Source: Picocystis sp. L7 (lineage: Eukaryota; Chlorophyta; Picocystophyceae; Picocystales; Picocystaceae). Taken from it: 64,000 nucleotides of DNA. How positions within the stretch are numbered: position 1 is the stretch's first letter; every line of letters begins with the position of its first letter. Below are positions 1 through 10,050 of this stretch, one piece after another. The stretch lies in assembly GCA_020975725.1 (NCBI GenBank), contig QXJR01000004.1:248001-312000 (forward strand), given 5' to 3'. The notes below the pieces were generated by a model. That model saw nothing but the letters and a program-made list of their open reading frames with translations, did no database searches and was not told the origin of the DNA. Made by a program: the position numbers and the translations under genes.

Positions 1-30
1 AAGAAAGGCGGAAGATCGCCTAGAAACGTC

Positions 31-931
31 GTGGTTCGCGCAGAAGCGGAAAGGATCGATGGGAAGGCTATCGCCGCCAAGGTTAGGCAAGAAGTGCAGG
101 ATGAAGTGCGCCGAATGAAGGCCACCACCGGATGCGCACCTGGCCTGGCGGTGGTGCTAGTAGGAGACAGGAAAGATTCCGAGACCTACGTGCGAAACAA
201 GAAGAAAGCATGCGAAGAAGCCGGGATCCAATCGTTTGGAACCGATCTACCTGCAGATGCAACTGAAGAGGAAGTGCTTGCGGTAGTACGCGGATACAAC
301 GATAATGTAGACGTGCATGGGATCCTGGTGCAACTCCCACTTCCTTCCCACATGGACGAGGAAAAGATACTTGGCTCCATCAGCATTGAGAAGGACGTAG
401 ATGGCTTCCACCCATTGAATTTGGGGAAGCTTGCGATGAGGGGCAGAGACCCGCTGTACGTGCCTTGCACACCAAAGGGCTGCATTGAGTTGCTAGAGCG
501 TTCCGGTATCTCCATCAGCGGAAAAAAACGCCGTGGTGATAGGGAGAAGCAATATTGTCGGAACACCCGCCGCTATGCTGCTTCAGCGAAAGGATGCAAC
601 AGTTACGGTGGTCCATTCGCGTACTCCAGATATCCCTTTCTACACGAAAAACGCAGATATTGTGATTGCAGCACTTGGTACGGCGAATTTTGTGAAAGGA
701 GAATGGCTTAAGCCGGGGTGTGCAGTTATTGATGTTGGAATCAATGCAGTCGATGATCCCACCGCAAAGCGTGGGTACAGGTTGGTCGGCGACGTTGAAT
801 TTGACAGTGCAAGTAAGGTTGCTGGCCATATTACTCCAGTTCCTGGTGGTGTTGGTCCAATGACAATTGCTATGTTGCTAAAGAACACAGTAGATGGAGC
901 GAAGCGCTTCAACGAACTGCATAGGAATTAG
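31..931 (+). CDS. folD: FolD: methylenetetrahydrofolate dehydrogenase/cyclohydrolase, 5'-partial
   Basis: Bifunctional enzyme that interconverts 5,10-methylene-, methenyl- and 10-formyl-tetrahydrofolate. The family signatures are in order: [14 protein letters not shown] (catalytic Tyr and Lys), the QLPLP stretch, [20 protein letters not shown] in the NAD(P) domain, and [10 protein letters not shown] near the end. The catalytic domain starts almost at the window edge and the first in-frame codon here is GTG, so the true start and any targeting peptide lie upstream. The frame slips within a run of seven A at about 522-528. Six A would read [11 protein letters not shown] straight through. I see no GT..AG intron there, so a base-calling error in a homopolymer is likelier than a real lesion. 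It ends tail-to-tail with murC. Confidence 0.93.
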
Positions 932-1138
932 GAGAATGCTGAAAGCTGTTGCCTGAAGGATGAATGGGACACACGCAGCGGTAAGCGTGAGAAACACTCG
1001 TTTTCCTGTCAGTTCAGCAATTGTGATGCTGAGAACCTCTACTCCACTGCAGAGGAGTTCATTTCCCAAAAATAAGATTTGTTCCCTGGCAGCACTTCTC
1101 GACAGGATATGCAGAATTGCATTTATTGTTTTTACAAA

Positions 1139-2986
1139 TCAAGTTTCTCCTAGTGATACCCTCTTCAGGAGTTCTGGAGCTAACTTGTATATGTCACCTG
1201 CTCCCATTGCAATCAAAACGATTTCTTCTGCATTGCTACCACCAACACTTTGAGCCTTCTGCTCAGCAGGGAGTTCCCAGGCAAGTCGCTCAATCGTGTC
1301 CTCAAGGCTCGCAATGTAGGATACAGGGGGACCAACAATTGCATCAGCAAGAGCTTTTGCAGCCCCACTGTTCTCGTCCATTTCTCTAGCAGAGTAGATT
1401 TCAGTAACTATAACACGGTCTGCAGCACTGAAAGCGGGTGCAAAGTCGTCCATCATGGCCACAAGCCTGCTGTATGTATGAGGCTGAAAGATTACCCAAA
1501 TGGCCTGCTTGTCAAATCGTTGCCTTGCAGCTTGAAGGGTTGCACGGACTTCCGTTGGATGGTGGGCATAGTCATCGAACACGGTAACAATACCGGGGAC
1601 TCTTCCGATCTGCTCAAATCTCCTCTTGATACCCTTGAAACTGGATAGGGCAAAGGCCGCTTTCGAGGCGGCTGTTCTCAATTCCTGCACATGTGAATCC
1701 GCAAAAGAAGCAAGGTTTTGGGCTTCGCATTGTGTATCCCCTGCTGTTGCTTCGCACGCACCAAGAATCGAACAGACACAGACAGAGGCAAGAGCGTTCA
1801 AAACATTGTGCAGGCCGGGCTGAGGCAAATTCACCCTTGCAACTGGCAAAGCGTTGTGCACTACTACAAAGTCAGTTCCACCTTCGGGATTGGGAGTCAA
1901 TGCTGTTGCCTGCCAGTCATTTTCAACCCCAAGACCGTAAGTGACAACAGCATGCTCCGCCTTGAGATAATTAACCCTCCGGTGAACATCTTTGCCAAAC
2001 ACATCTTTTAGTGATTTGCATCCGGCATCGTCGCCGCACAGCAGGAGCACACCCCCCTTTACCGTTTTGCCCGCAAAAGCACGGAAAGTGGTTCTCGTGG
2101 AAGCCTCGGTTGGAAAAAGATCGACATGATCCCATTCCACATTGGTGATAACAGAAATCAAAGGTTTAAGCCCTAGGAATGCCCCATCGTATTCATCTGC
2201 CTCCAGTACAAAGCAATTACTTGTGCCAAGAACGGCGCCTTGCCCGTTTGGAAACTGTTGGACTCCAGAGCCAACCACTGCCGTGGCATCCGTTCCACTT
2301 TCTCTCAGTGCAACTGCAATCATTGCCGAAGTGGTGGTCTTTCCATGCGTGCCAGCTACTGCAACAAGGTTTTGAGAAGCTGTGATGTGACCGAGCCATT
2401 CGCTCCTTTTGTAGATTCGAATGCCCAACACCTTTGCAGCAGTCACTTCAACATTATCAGCGGGCACGGCACTGGACACAACCAGGGCTTCCGGAAGCGC
2501 CGTTCTTCTGGCATTGTCTCCACACCGCCTCATCAAGTGCAATGCCGAATGTCCCACTTTCACTTCCATCCCGTCTTCTCTCAACGCTTGCGTGTTGGGT
2601 GATTCTTCGCGGTCGGATCCGGTCACGGTGTGTCCTTGGTTGTGAGCGATCCCTGCCAAGGCCGACAGACCGGTGCCCCCAATGCCGACGAAATGGATCC
2701 ACATGCCCTCTACTCCTTGCACCCTTTCCCTCTTATCCTCCCTCTCTTGTTCTGTGAATTGGAAGAGCCTGCTTCCGTCGGGTAGCACCTTCACTTCGGC
2801 TCCGAACAGTGCGGCCAATCCCTTTCGCAACAGCCTCCCTTCCAGTGCCTGCACGTCGTCTTTTCCGGCCCTTCTTCCCCTCACGCGCCACCTGCACATC
2901 CTCCCTTCCCTTCTGCGTCCCAAACATCCCGACATCGTCACTTTCGTGCATCGAAGTTCGCTTTGGACCGTCCCTTTCGTCGCCAT
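1139..2986 (-). CDS. murC: MurC: UDP-N-acetylmuramate--L-alanine ligase, nuclear
   Basis: ATP-dependent ligase that adds L-Ala to UDP-MurNAc, the first step of the peptidoglycan stem peptide. The catalytic core begins at MWIHFVGIGGTG (start codon about 2704; UDP-binding loop) and carries the P-loop GTHGKTTT about 118 residues in, EADEYDGAFL, TNVEWDHVD, DDYAHHPTE and QPHTYSR. All are standard Mur ligase landmarks, and the core of 521 residues fits the family. About 94 Arg-rich residues precede it from the ATG at 2986, a plausible plastid transit peptide. A shorter form from the Met at 2935 is also possible, because a promoter-like TGGACCGT lies at 2964-2971. The open frame continues further upstream across the HACD first exon, which I treat as chance. 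Compact and intronless, head-to-head with HACD. Confidence 0.92.
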   Translation of the reverse strand: MATKGTVQSELRCTKVTMSGCLGRRREGRMCRWRVRGRRAGKDDVQALEGRLLRKGLAALFGAEVKVLPDGSRLFQFTEQEREDKRERVQGVEGMWIHFVGIGGTGLSALAGIAHNQGHTVTGSDREESPNTQALREDGMEVKVGHSALHLMRRCGDNARRTALPEALVVSSAVPADNVEVTAAKVLGIRIYKRSEWLGHITASQNLVAVAGTHGKTTTSAMIAVALRESGTDATAVVGSGVQQFPNGQGAVLGTSNCFVLEADEYDGAFLGLKPLISVITNVEWDHVDLFPTEASTRTTFRAFAGKTVKGGVLLLCGDDAGCKSLKDVFGKDVHRRVNYLKAEHAVVTYGLGVENDWQATALTPNPEGGTDFVVVHNALPVARVNLPQPGLHNVLNALASVCVCSILGACEATAGDTQCEAQNLASFADSHVQELRTAASKAAFALSSFKGIKRRFEQIGRVPGIVTVFDDYAHHPTEVRATLQAARQRFDKQAIWVIFQPHTYSRLVAMMDDFAPAFSAADRVIVTEIYSAREMDENSGAAKALADAIVGPPVSYIASLEDTIERLAWELPAEQKAQSVGGSNAEEIVLIAMGAGDIYKLAPELLKRVSLGET

Positions 2987-3223
2987 CATCCCCGTCGAGT
3001 CGCACCAAAACCGACGATGGCGAGTCGACGGTCCCATCCAGCTCGATTCGCTGGTGGACCGATCAAAGACAGTAAAGACAGTCCCTCCCTGCGGGAACCA
3101 CCTTCCACTCGAGGACCGATAAAAGACCGTCAATGGATAGCTGTCCATGCGATCCACACCCAGGGGGGTGGATTGGAACTGGATTGGAATTCGTCTCCAA
3201 AAACCGCGCCAGTAACGCCGGCC
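2987..3223. promoter_or_regulatory. Divergent promoter interval murC / HACD
   Basis: A gene-free interval of about 240 bp between two head-to-head starts. It contains GACGGTCCC (3027-3035), TGGACCGA near 3054 and an AT-rich ATAAAAG near 3120. TGGACCGT (2964-2971) lies just inside the longest murC model. Related motifs recur in other intergenic intervals here (see the findings). The promoter role is inferred from gene layout. Confidence 0.45.
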
Positions 3224-4146
3224 ATGTCGACGAACACGTCCACGTCTAGCCCACGTCAAGGACTCGAAAGGAACCAATCCGAGGTCCTGCGAAGCAGGTA
3301 CCAAAGGGCGTACGTCGCAGGAGTCGCAGGGCTCTACCTCGTCGCCTACAACGCCCTCCAAGGATTGGGATGGTTGCTGGGACTCGTGCTCTGCGTGTGG
3401 AGCCTGCGTACAGCGACGTTCACGCACGCCTACGCGAACTCACACAAGATCATAAGTATGTGGCGTGGACCCTTTCCATTAAATGGCTGCCATGCTTGAT
3501 GCACTCGCGTAATCCGAAGTACTGACCAATTCCGCCCACTCGACAGACATCTGTCAGCTGGCCTCCGGGTTGGAGATAGCGCATGCTGCGTTCGGTAAGT
3601 GTTGCTACAAACGTGCGAAGTCTCGATACGCGATGCGTTCGATATCTCCGCCTGACATTGCAAGCGTCCCCTGAAACCGAAGGCCTCGTTCCGAGTTCCC
3701 CCATCACGTCCCTGATGCAGTGGACAGGAAGGTCCCATGTGCTTTTTGCTATCGTTTACTGCATTGCAGAGCTGCAAAACAGTGCGGCCACAACAATACT
3801 ATTCACCGCGTGGGCAATGACGGAAATAATCAGATACCCACAGTACGCGCTGACAAGCCTCGGAGTTTGCCCTGGCTGGTTGACATGGGCTAGGTACACA
3901 GTTTTCATCCCTCTTTATCCCATAGGAGTGGTGGCGGAAATATCATTGATGTACAAAGCACTTGCATTCGTGAAAAAACGGAATTTACATAACCTGAGGA
4001 TGCCAAATCAGTTCAACTTTGCGTTTGATTACCACAACTTTGTGATTTGTCTGCTGCTGATGTATCCCTTCCTGTGGTGGTCCCTCTACTCCTACATGTG
4101 GAGGCAGAGAAAGAAGAAAGTTGGTCAAAAGAAAAAGCAATCCTAG
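3224..4146 (+). CDS. HACD: Very-long-chain 3-hydroxyacyl-CoA dehydratase (HACD/PAS2/Phs1), 3 exons
   Basis: ER membrane enzyme for the third step of the very-long-chain fatty acid elongation cycle. The spliced model 3224-3455, 3547-3594, 3683-4146 gives 247 residues. The joins restore family text: ICQLASGLEIAHAAFG followed by LVPSSPITS, then MTEIIRYPQYAL, LYPIGVVAE and FNFAFDYHNF. The catalytic pair should be Tyr172 and Glu179, seven apart as in yeast Phs1. Both introns (91 and 88 bp) are GT..AG and hold the phase exactly. Several hydrophobic helices are visible, and the tail ends in a Lys-rich stretch compatible with ER residence. The ATG chosen is the first that precedes the conserved helix. 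Confidence 0.93.
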
Positions 4147-4636
4147 CCGATGATCTCGAAAATCCATATGCACGCACAACAAACACGTTTTGGCCAATGA
4201 GGGGCACTCAAGGTACAGTTCAGGAATTTGTACTGGCTGGGAAAGAGGTTCATATTATGTCTATACCTGTAGTTCATTGCATGCAAAGAATTAGGGCCAC
4301 TCGTTTAAGAGTGAAGACTCTGCATCGCAGCTCGCCTTTTTATAGGAGCTCCACGGAACGAATCGCACTTGCGCACCGTTGCTCCCTCGCTCCTTCAAGG
4401 AGGACAGTGTTTGCAGTGCAATGGCCAATACGAGAGGGACTTAGGAGTAATTCCCTTAATTGTGGTTTTGCAGGACTGTCATGCATGGGACGCCAAAATT
4501 TTGCGCTCCCGGCTCAAACGTGGGTCTGTGCAGTCCATGACACTGCAACGCTAGACTACATCAGCATGGTCAGCAAACCAAAGAATGGTCCCAAAGCGAA
4601 TCAATGTGTGTTTGATTTCATTTCCAAGGAAGAGCC
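4147..4636. other. Gene-free interval
   Basis: The only long open stretch begins inside the last HACD exon in another frame and has no recognisable motif. Nothing is supported here. Confidence 0.5.
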
Positions 4637-5012
4637 ACCAAATATTCAATCATGATATTGGCGTTGACGAGCTGGCACACTGGTTTTGCGAAGAGGGTGG
4701 CGCATGCAGACCAGGTAGAAACCTGAAATACTTGATTGTACTCGGTGCAAAATCATAGTACACTCGGCCAAGGGAATCGTGGGATACCTTTGCCTTGACC
4801 GTTCATGCATGGAACGAAGAGGAGACACGTGCGCATTTCCGTCAACCCGCAAGCCCTGGGTTTGACGTTCCTACATCACGGATCTCGCATCGGGTCAGCC
4901 CTCCCTGCTTTTGTACCCGACCCCATGGCCTTTGCTTCGTTTGGGTATCCGACGTTTGATCCATTTTTGTAACCGCATTTCCATCCGACCGACACGAGAC
5001 CCCGGGCCGCTT

Positions 5013-6472
5013 TCAGAGCATGCAATTCACGATGTTGATCGTGGTGTTGTGATCCCGATTGACGAAGGTGCATTTCATCTGGTTGGTAGAGTAGCACCAT
5101 TGCAAGTCTCGCGCCCTATGTTTCGTGTTGCACCTTCCAAACCCTTTCATAAATGCGGGCATCTCGTGATGGAGGACCGTCATCCGAAACTCGTCCGGGT
5201 GGCGCATGTAGAAACAACCCACACCTTCCTTGAAAGCGAGACTCGTCGGCACGCATACCTTGCTTTGTCCATTGCATACAAATTTAAGCGGCTCGTAGGA
5301 CACTTTCAACGTCTTGTCCTTTGCGATGGCCGTCTGCATGCAATGGAAGAGTTTGGTGAACGTGCGCTTGTTTCCTCTGTACAAGCGCAATGCTCGGTCG
5401 GTCCATTTGCTTCTCGTGTATGTCGACCAAAGGCACGTGTAGCTGGCTTTCATCGCTTGCACGTACCGAAGGAACGCATCGAAGTTCGCGCCCTTGGCAG
5501 AGGTTTGGGAGAGCGTTTGCAAAGCCGAGTTGACGACCTATCGTGTTTATCAAGCGACGAACTTAGGGTTCCCGATTCCATGTAATATTGACGCCTCGAA
5601 AGAACCATCCACCAGCGGTTGCACCCATCGCGTCAAAAGCGATACAAGATGTTTGACCTTTCCAGGTCGATTCTCATGCCCACGTCGTGCGGTCCCAAAC
5701 AAACGAGGGAAGAACCTATGGTTTTTGCGGTGTTCCTAGGCCGTTGGAAAGGAACGCACACGGAGGTTCTGTCCGACTCCGACATCAAATCTCCAATGCC
5801 AAATTGGGAGGCATGGCACCGTGAAGGACGCAAGGGTCTTCTAGGAGGGTCAAGTTGGGCAAACGGTTCACCAACGGCTTGGTGGCTTTTTTGCATTCCG
5901 AGGAAGGGAACATCGTTTGTAATCATTACTTGATCGCCATCAGGTAGACCCACTAGGTGGTCCAACGCGTCCGTCCCGCCACGTGGTGGGTTTTGAGGTC
6001 GGTCAAGCACTTGATGGCACCGAACGTGTGAAGCTTGCTGTCTCTCGCGTCCCGTTCGCATGCGTCGACTATGACGCACGGATCAGGGTGTCTGTCACGG
6101 AACGCGTCGATCTTTGCGGACGTTTTGTGCCTCCTGCTCACACCCAACATCGATTGGTGAAGAAACGTTTGATCGAACGCGTTGGGCACGTTCCCGTCGC
6201 TCAAATTGCATGTGCCCGCGCCGTGAGAGGTTTACCAAAGCAACAAGTTCAAACACACGCAGGCCGAATGCATGCGTTTGGGCTACGCGATGACCCGGAG
6301 ACAAACGGCCCGCTTGACGTTTTCTTTGGATGGACCTCCCGTACACTGCACCGCCCAACGCGCACTTGACGACGGTCACTTGTGTGGTCTTCCGATCTTC
6401 GATTTTTCGGATGGAGTACGGGCGCTTTCGCTTTTCGCTGACCGGTGCCTTCGAGACGTTGTCGTGGTCCAT
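5013..6472 (-). pseudogene. Fanzor (eukaryotic TnpB-like RNA-guided nuclease) relic
   Basis: The C-terminal 170 codons (5522-5013) end in CTFVNRDHNTTINI, the RuvC-III signature NRDxNAxxNI of TnpB/Fanzor. It is preceded by spaced Cys/His residues (GRCNTKH, LQWCYSTN, MKC) where the family has its zinc finger. Further upstream, one frame at 6472-6095 has TTQVTVVKCALGGAVYG and RVFELVALVNL. Another at 6204-5953 has VPNAFDQTFLHQSMLGVSRR, resembling the N-terminal helical part of Fanzor1 (paired hydrophobic helices, then a D-x-x-F-F block). I could not place RuvC-I or RuvC-II with confidence. At least three frame changes separate the pieces. Some could be introns, but none shows clean splice sites. 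Fanzor2 or another OrfB-like protein is the main alternative. Confidence 0.55.
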
Positions 6473-6924
6473 GTGATAGAGGGTCCCCTATCTTTCTAGC
6501 AGATTCTTCACGTATGTGGCATGCATTGCATCGACCAACTTTGCCGAAGAAAAGCTTGTAGGTGCTCTCTTGGCACGGATCGAAAGGCCTCGTCCGTGGC
6601 TTGAAAGGCGTACTAGTGCCTCTTCACGATTGAGACCACACTTTCGACGGCGTTGCACCATGGAAAGTAGGACAGTATGATAAAAAACGTCCAAACTCTT
6701 TCCCTCGCGATTTGGTGCGCGACTTTTGAACGATGGAACTTTGTGTTGTCGAAGAGTAGAACCGTACCCTTGTCCAATTCCCAACGATTCAGAAACGAAC
6801 AAAAAGACTCCTTGTCGTACGAACTCTTTTTTCCATGTAGGAGGGTGTAGTCGGGTGATACGACCACGTGGTCGTGACTAGACGCTTTCTCCTTATGAAG
6901 AGTCTCTTTCCCACGGAAGCATAA

Positions 6925-7381
6925 TGTTGGAAGGAGTACCCCTTCTAGTAAGACACAACCCCGTACAGAACCAAGTCCAAGGAGGGACGCGCCAAAACAA
7001 ACGCTCGCAGCAAATCGCGACGGAAGACCCGACGAAGACGATCAAGACGCAGAAGCCCTTGAGCTCGCGTGACGAATCAAGTTGTACGTGACAAGAGGAT
7101 GTTCAGATTGCGAAGGATACGAGGCGGCCAGCTCCTCGACAATCTCGCTAGAGCGCAATATTTAAGCGCTCGCGACTAAACCTGTAGTCAGTTTTTGCAT
7201 TACCAAACAATACCGCCCATCTGCCTTCGACCAACGTGCGCGCACATCCAACGACGCGCCTCTCCTGTGGATCGCTACCTAAGAGAAGAGAAACCCTCGC
7301 AGTGACGAAGCCCTCGAATCAGCCTTACAACGTGAACCAAATTGTTCCACACAGGAAGACCCTGATCGATTCATTCTAGCA
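6925..7381 (+). mobile_element. Ty1/Copia relic: 3' end of pol plus one LTR
   Basis: Fossil fragment. From about 6925 it matches the 3' end of the polyprotein gene of the Copia element at the right end of this window. A purine tract and an LTR at 7100-7381 follow. The LTR starts TGTTCAG and ends TTCTAGCA, and matches the 286-bp LTR at 60272-60557 in inverted orientation over its whole length. By eye it is clearly diverged from that copy, so it is older. It lies inside the transposase gene of the surrounding DNA transposon, so it arrived after that element. Confidence 0.85.
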
Positions 7382-7482
7382 CATACTCCCCTCGTGTTCA
7401 TTCCGTTTCTTCCGAACACGGTTTGGTCCATGGACACGAAAGGTTACCCTTCTAACAACGCATCTCTTTTTTCAAGAACGTT
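7382..7482. other. Transposase remainder between the LTR relic and the N-terminal fragment
   Basis: Continues the transposase on the minus strand (VSMDQTVFGRN motif near 7440-7410). No separate feature. Confidence 0.5.
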
Positions 7483-7998
7483 TTAATCGCGTTGAGCCGG
7501 TTCGATGGGTTGGAAACATGTTTTGTTTTCTTCTTCGTCCAACTTATCTTCGTAATGGCTGTTCGAACGAGTTCGTGGGAAACGAGAGTCCCGAGCGTCT
7601 AGAGGATCAGAATTCGTATCGTTCGCACGGACACGAACGGATCGCTCGACACGAGAGTGCGCGCCGTCTCGATCGTCGCATTGCACTTGGCTACAGAAGT
7701 CCTTGCGTACGGTTTTCTCTGTAAATTGCGAATCCAACGATGCGCGGCGGGAGAACTTGCACGCAGGAGAAGAGCCAATTTTTGAATGCTTGGAACCAAG
7801 GAGTACATGCGTTGGGCACTCATCCTTCGATCGATCGGGTACGCATCTATCGAGTCTACGATTGGCATATCAAAGTGTTGCGATATTTGGTCGACAAATC
7901 TTATATAATCATGAATTTATTGCACCAGTCAAAGGTGAGCTTGTGTCGTGTTGGCAGGGATGGAACGCTGGTCTCCCCTCCAAACCAGATTCCTCCAA

Positions 7999-9702
7999 TC
8001 ACCGAGACCAGCCATTCGACCAACTTTTAAGCAACGATACCACCACCCCGCTCTCAGAGTTAGATGCTCTTGTGTGTTGCTGCGAAACCTGGGCTGGAGA
8101 TACTGGTCTGCTGGGAAGGATTGAACCCGATGGATTTCTTGTGTGTGAAGGGCCCCTGCATGGAGTCAACTTGCACCTTCCGCCTAACTTCTTACACATA
8201 TCTGACAGCTCAGATACATGTACATCAGCACCATCCTTTCCGGTCACAAAGAATGAGCCGGTGGCAATCCCATCTTCCACCATTACTTGCACAGCAGTGA
8301 CATTCAGGCCTTCCCTTTTAATCGCTTCGGCAACTCTAGATACGAGTCCCAGACCATCGTCGGCTTCAAGATCAACTCTGAGGCCTCTGTGAACACGCCT
8401 CACAAGAGCCGCTTTCAGGTGTTCCGACAAGTCCTCAGCCTCCCCGGGAGGGACTGGAGTACCCTGCCTCGTGCGAAGGTAGTACTCCTGCATAGCATTT
8501 GGACCATCGGAGTCAATGGTAGCATGATACACATCAACCTCCATGTCCGCAAGTGTGCACACAGTATCGAAGAGAAGACTTGTCCTGTCTTTGCATTGAA
8601 TGTCCACGATTGTGTATCCTGTTTGATGGCAGTCAGAAACTGATATCACAGGGATATCGGTTATGAGTGGGGATGTTCGTTGGGCGGTCTTGCTGTTGCT
8701 AGGGTCTCCAGGATCAGCTTTCACCCTCAGTAGCAGCATGTGGAGTCTGCGTTCTGGATGCTGCTCCTTCTTGACACATGTCTCGTATTCGACCAGGACT
8801 CGCTGGCGCAAAGCATCAGGGCTGTGCCCTTCCCGCACGACCGTGCCAAGCCTCTGGGCAACCTCTTTCAGGACTTTCCTGGGAGACTCGGTCTTTTCCC
8901 ATTCCTTCTGAACGCTGAAGACAAACGCAGCAACCAGGCTCTGTGTCCACACTGCTGCTTGTATGATGTTGAATCCCATGTCTTGTAGTACCTCCGTCAA
9001 GTCTGCAGTCAGGCCCACTTTGTCTGGCCCTGCTACTTCAAAGACGTGCACCTGTTCGACCACATTTTCACTCGGCCCATCCTCTTCTGCGTGCGACACC
9101 CCAACGTCAAGCATGTGTTGGATGGACTCCAGCTGCAGGTCGTCTTGCACCTTTCTTCCCATCAAATCCGTCACGTGGAATACGTCGACGAACCAGCCTC
9201 CATCGGAAGAGATTCTGGCTTTTTTCACCACCAGTCCTAGCTCGGTGAGGTTTTGCACGACTTCGACGAGGGTTCCTGGCCTGTTTCATCCCCAGACGCG
9301 GGCGTTCGTCGAGAAGCATCGCGTCTTGGTTGGTCAGCGTTCCACGCTTCGTTGCAACGCTGATCCGACTTTCGCGTTGCGTCGTTTCTTCTCTTTCGTG
9401 GGTCTTTTCGCGCACCTGTTGGCGGAATCGATGGTGATGATGGTGTTGGACGGGTCCGAATAGTTGTCCACTTTGATGTTCGGCGGGTGCACGCGTAGTT
9501 CCAGCGTTTCGTACTCGAGCAGTGCCGGCAACGAGTTGCTGTGCGCCATTTGTTTGTACTCTTTGAAGGAGACGAGGCTTCCTGCTCTCGTGACGTTGCT
9601 GTAGGACGTGGAAGACACCATACCACTTGGCGAAGGTTCGCCTTGCGGCCTTCCATCCAACCTTTCCCCACGGTTCAGTCCTTCCAAAACCGGCGAGTTC
9701 AT
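7999..9702 (-). CDS. ACR-type protein with four ACT domains
   Basis: ACR proteins are plant and algal regulatory proteins built from four ACT (small-molecule binding) domains. They are thought to sense amino acids or nitrogen status, and their ligands are unproven. Two exons (9702-9416, 9280-7999) give 522 residues. The 135-bp intron is GT..AG, and its removal joins ITIDSANR to PGTLVEVVQNLTELG, followed by KKARISSDGGWFVDVFHVTD, a hallmark of ACR ACT1. Later ACT units start at VAGPDKVGLTADLTEVL, VDIQCKDRTSLLFDTVCTL and VDLEADDGLGLVSRVAEAI. The ATG at 9702 is the only in-frame one well ahead of ACT1. The C-terminus is a low-complexity Ser-rich tail. Confidence 0.9.
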
Positions 9703-10050
9703 CTCCTTCCTCCCGTACACGTGCCGCGTGGTCTTCCTCCACCCTCCTACGACGGGTTCCTGCCCCACTGCGCAATCGTTCGATCCTTGGAGCGCCTCTT
9801 GCGACGGTGTCGCACAGGTGGTCGAGCTGTGCCTCGAAGGTCTCTCCCTCGTACGTGTTCCATTCGGAGCCTCCCTTTCGGTCCGGGTCCCAACCCCGTG
9901 GCCGCCCTTGCAAAAGGAGGAATAGAAAGGAAGGATGGGCGGGTTCGTCCCAATCAACCTATGGGTGGGCGAGGGGAGAGAGAACCCGGGGGAACGAACC
10001 GATCAGCGCAGAGGAAGGATTAATGGAACACGATCTGTCCTCGGCGAGAT
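9703..10050. promoter_or_regulatory. Divergent promoter interval ACR / methyltransferase
   Basis: A gene-free, GC-rich interval between two head-to-head starts. It contains TCGGTCCGGGTCC near 9878-9890, related to the GGTCC-type motifs seen elsewhere. No TATA box is obvious. Confidence 0.35.

Larger units (their letters stand above)
6488..7868 (-). pseudogene. Tc1/mariner (IS630-like) DDE transposase relic, split by a Copia fragment
   Basis: The N-terminal part begins at the ATG at 7868. It has a helix-turn-helix region (LALLLRASSPAAHRWIRN), then SDPFVSVRTIRIL and WTKKKT, the usual run-up to the catalytic domain. A first-Asp motif SMDQTVF follows near 7440. After the inserted element the catalytic half resumes with KGTVLLFDNTKFHRSK (second Asp, DN..FH) and ILSYFPWCNAVESVVSIVK, equivalent to YSPxxNxIExxW. 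That order is diagnostic of the IS630/Tc1/mariner superfamily. There are several in-frame stops and frame changes, so it is not functional. Confidence 0.7.
4637..7891 (-). mobile_element. Decayed Tc1/mariner-like DNA transposon carrying a Fanzor
   Basis: Both genes are read on the minus strand: first an IS630/Tc1-type DDE transposase (7868 down to about 6500), then a Fanzor/TnpB-like protein (about 6470 down to 5013). Fanzor1 proteins are known as passengers of eukaryotic transposons, including Mariner. An ACCAAATAT at 4637-4645 faces ATATTTGGT at 7883-7891. This nine-base inverted match sits where the ends should be, but it is short and could be chance, so the borders are tentative. A fragment of a Copia LTR element lies inside the transposase, on the other strand. 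Reading frames change several times in both genes, so the copy is dead. GC content and codon usage look no different from the flanks by eye. Confidence 0.6.

Noticed and set aside
2987-3427. Open frame continuing upstream of murC across the HACD first exon
   Set aside because: Low-complexity Arg/Ser text with no motif. HACD on the other strand is well supported there.
4147-4655. Plus-strand open frame of about 200 codons starting inside HACD
   Set aside because: No motif, starts in another frame of a real exon, atypical composition.
4911-5585. Plus-strand 224-codon open frame opposite the Fanzor tail
   Set aside because: Antisense of the NRD-containing piece; no recognisable domain of its own.
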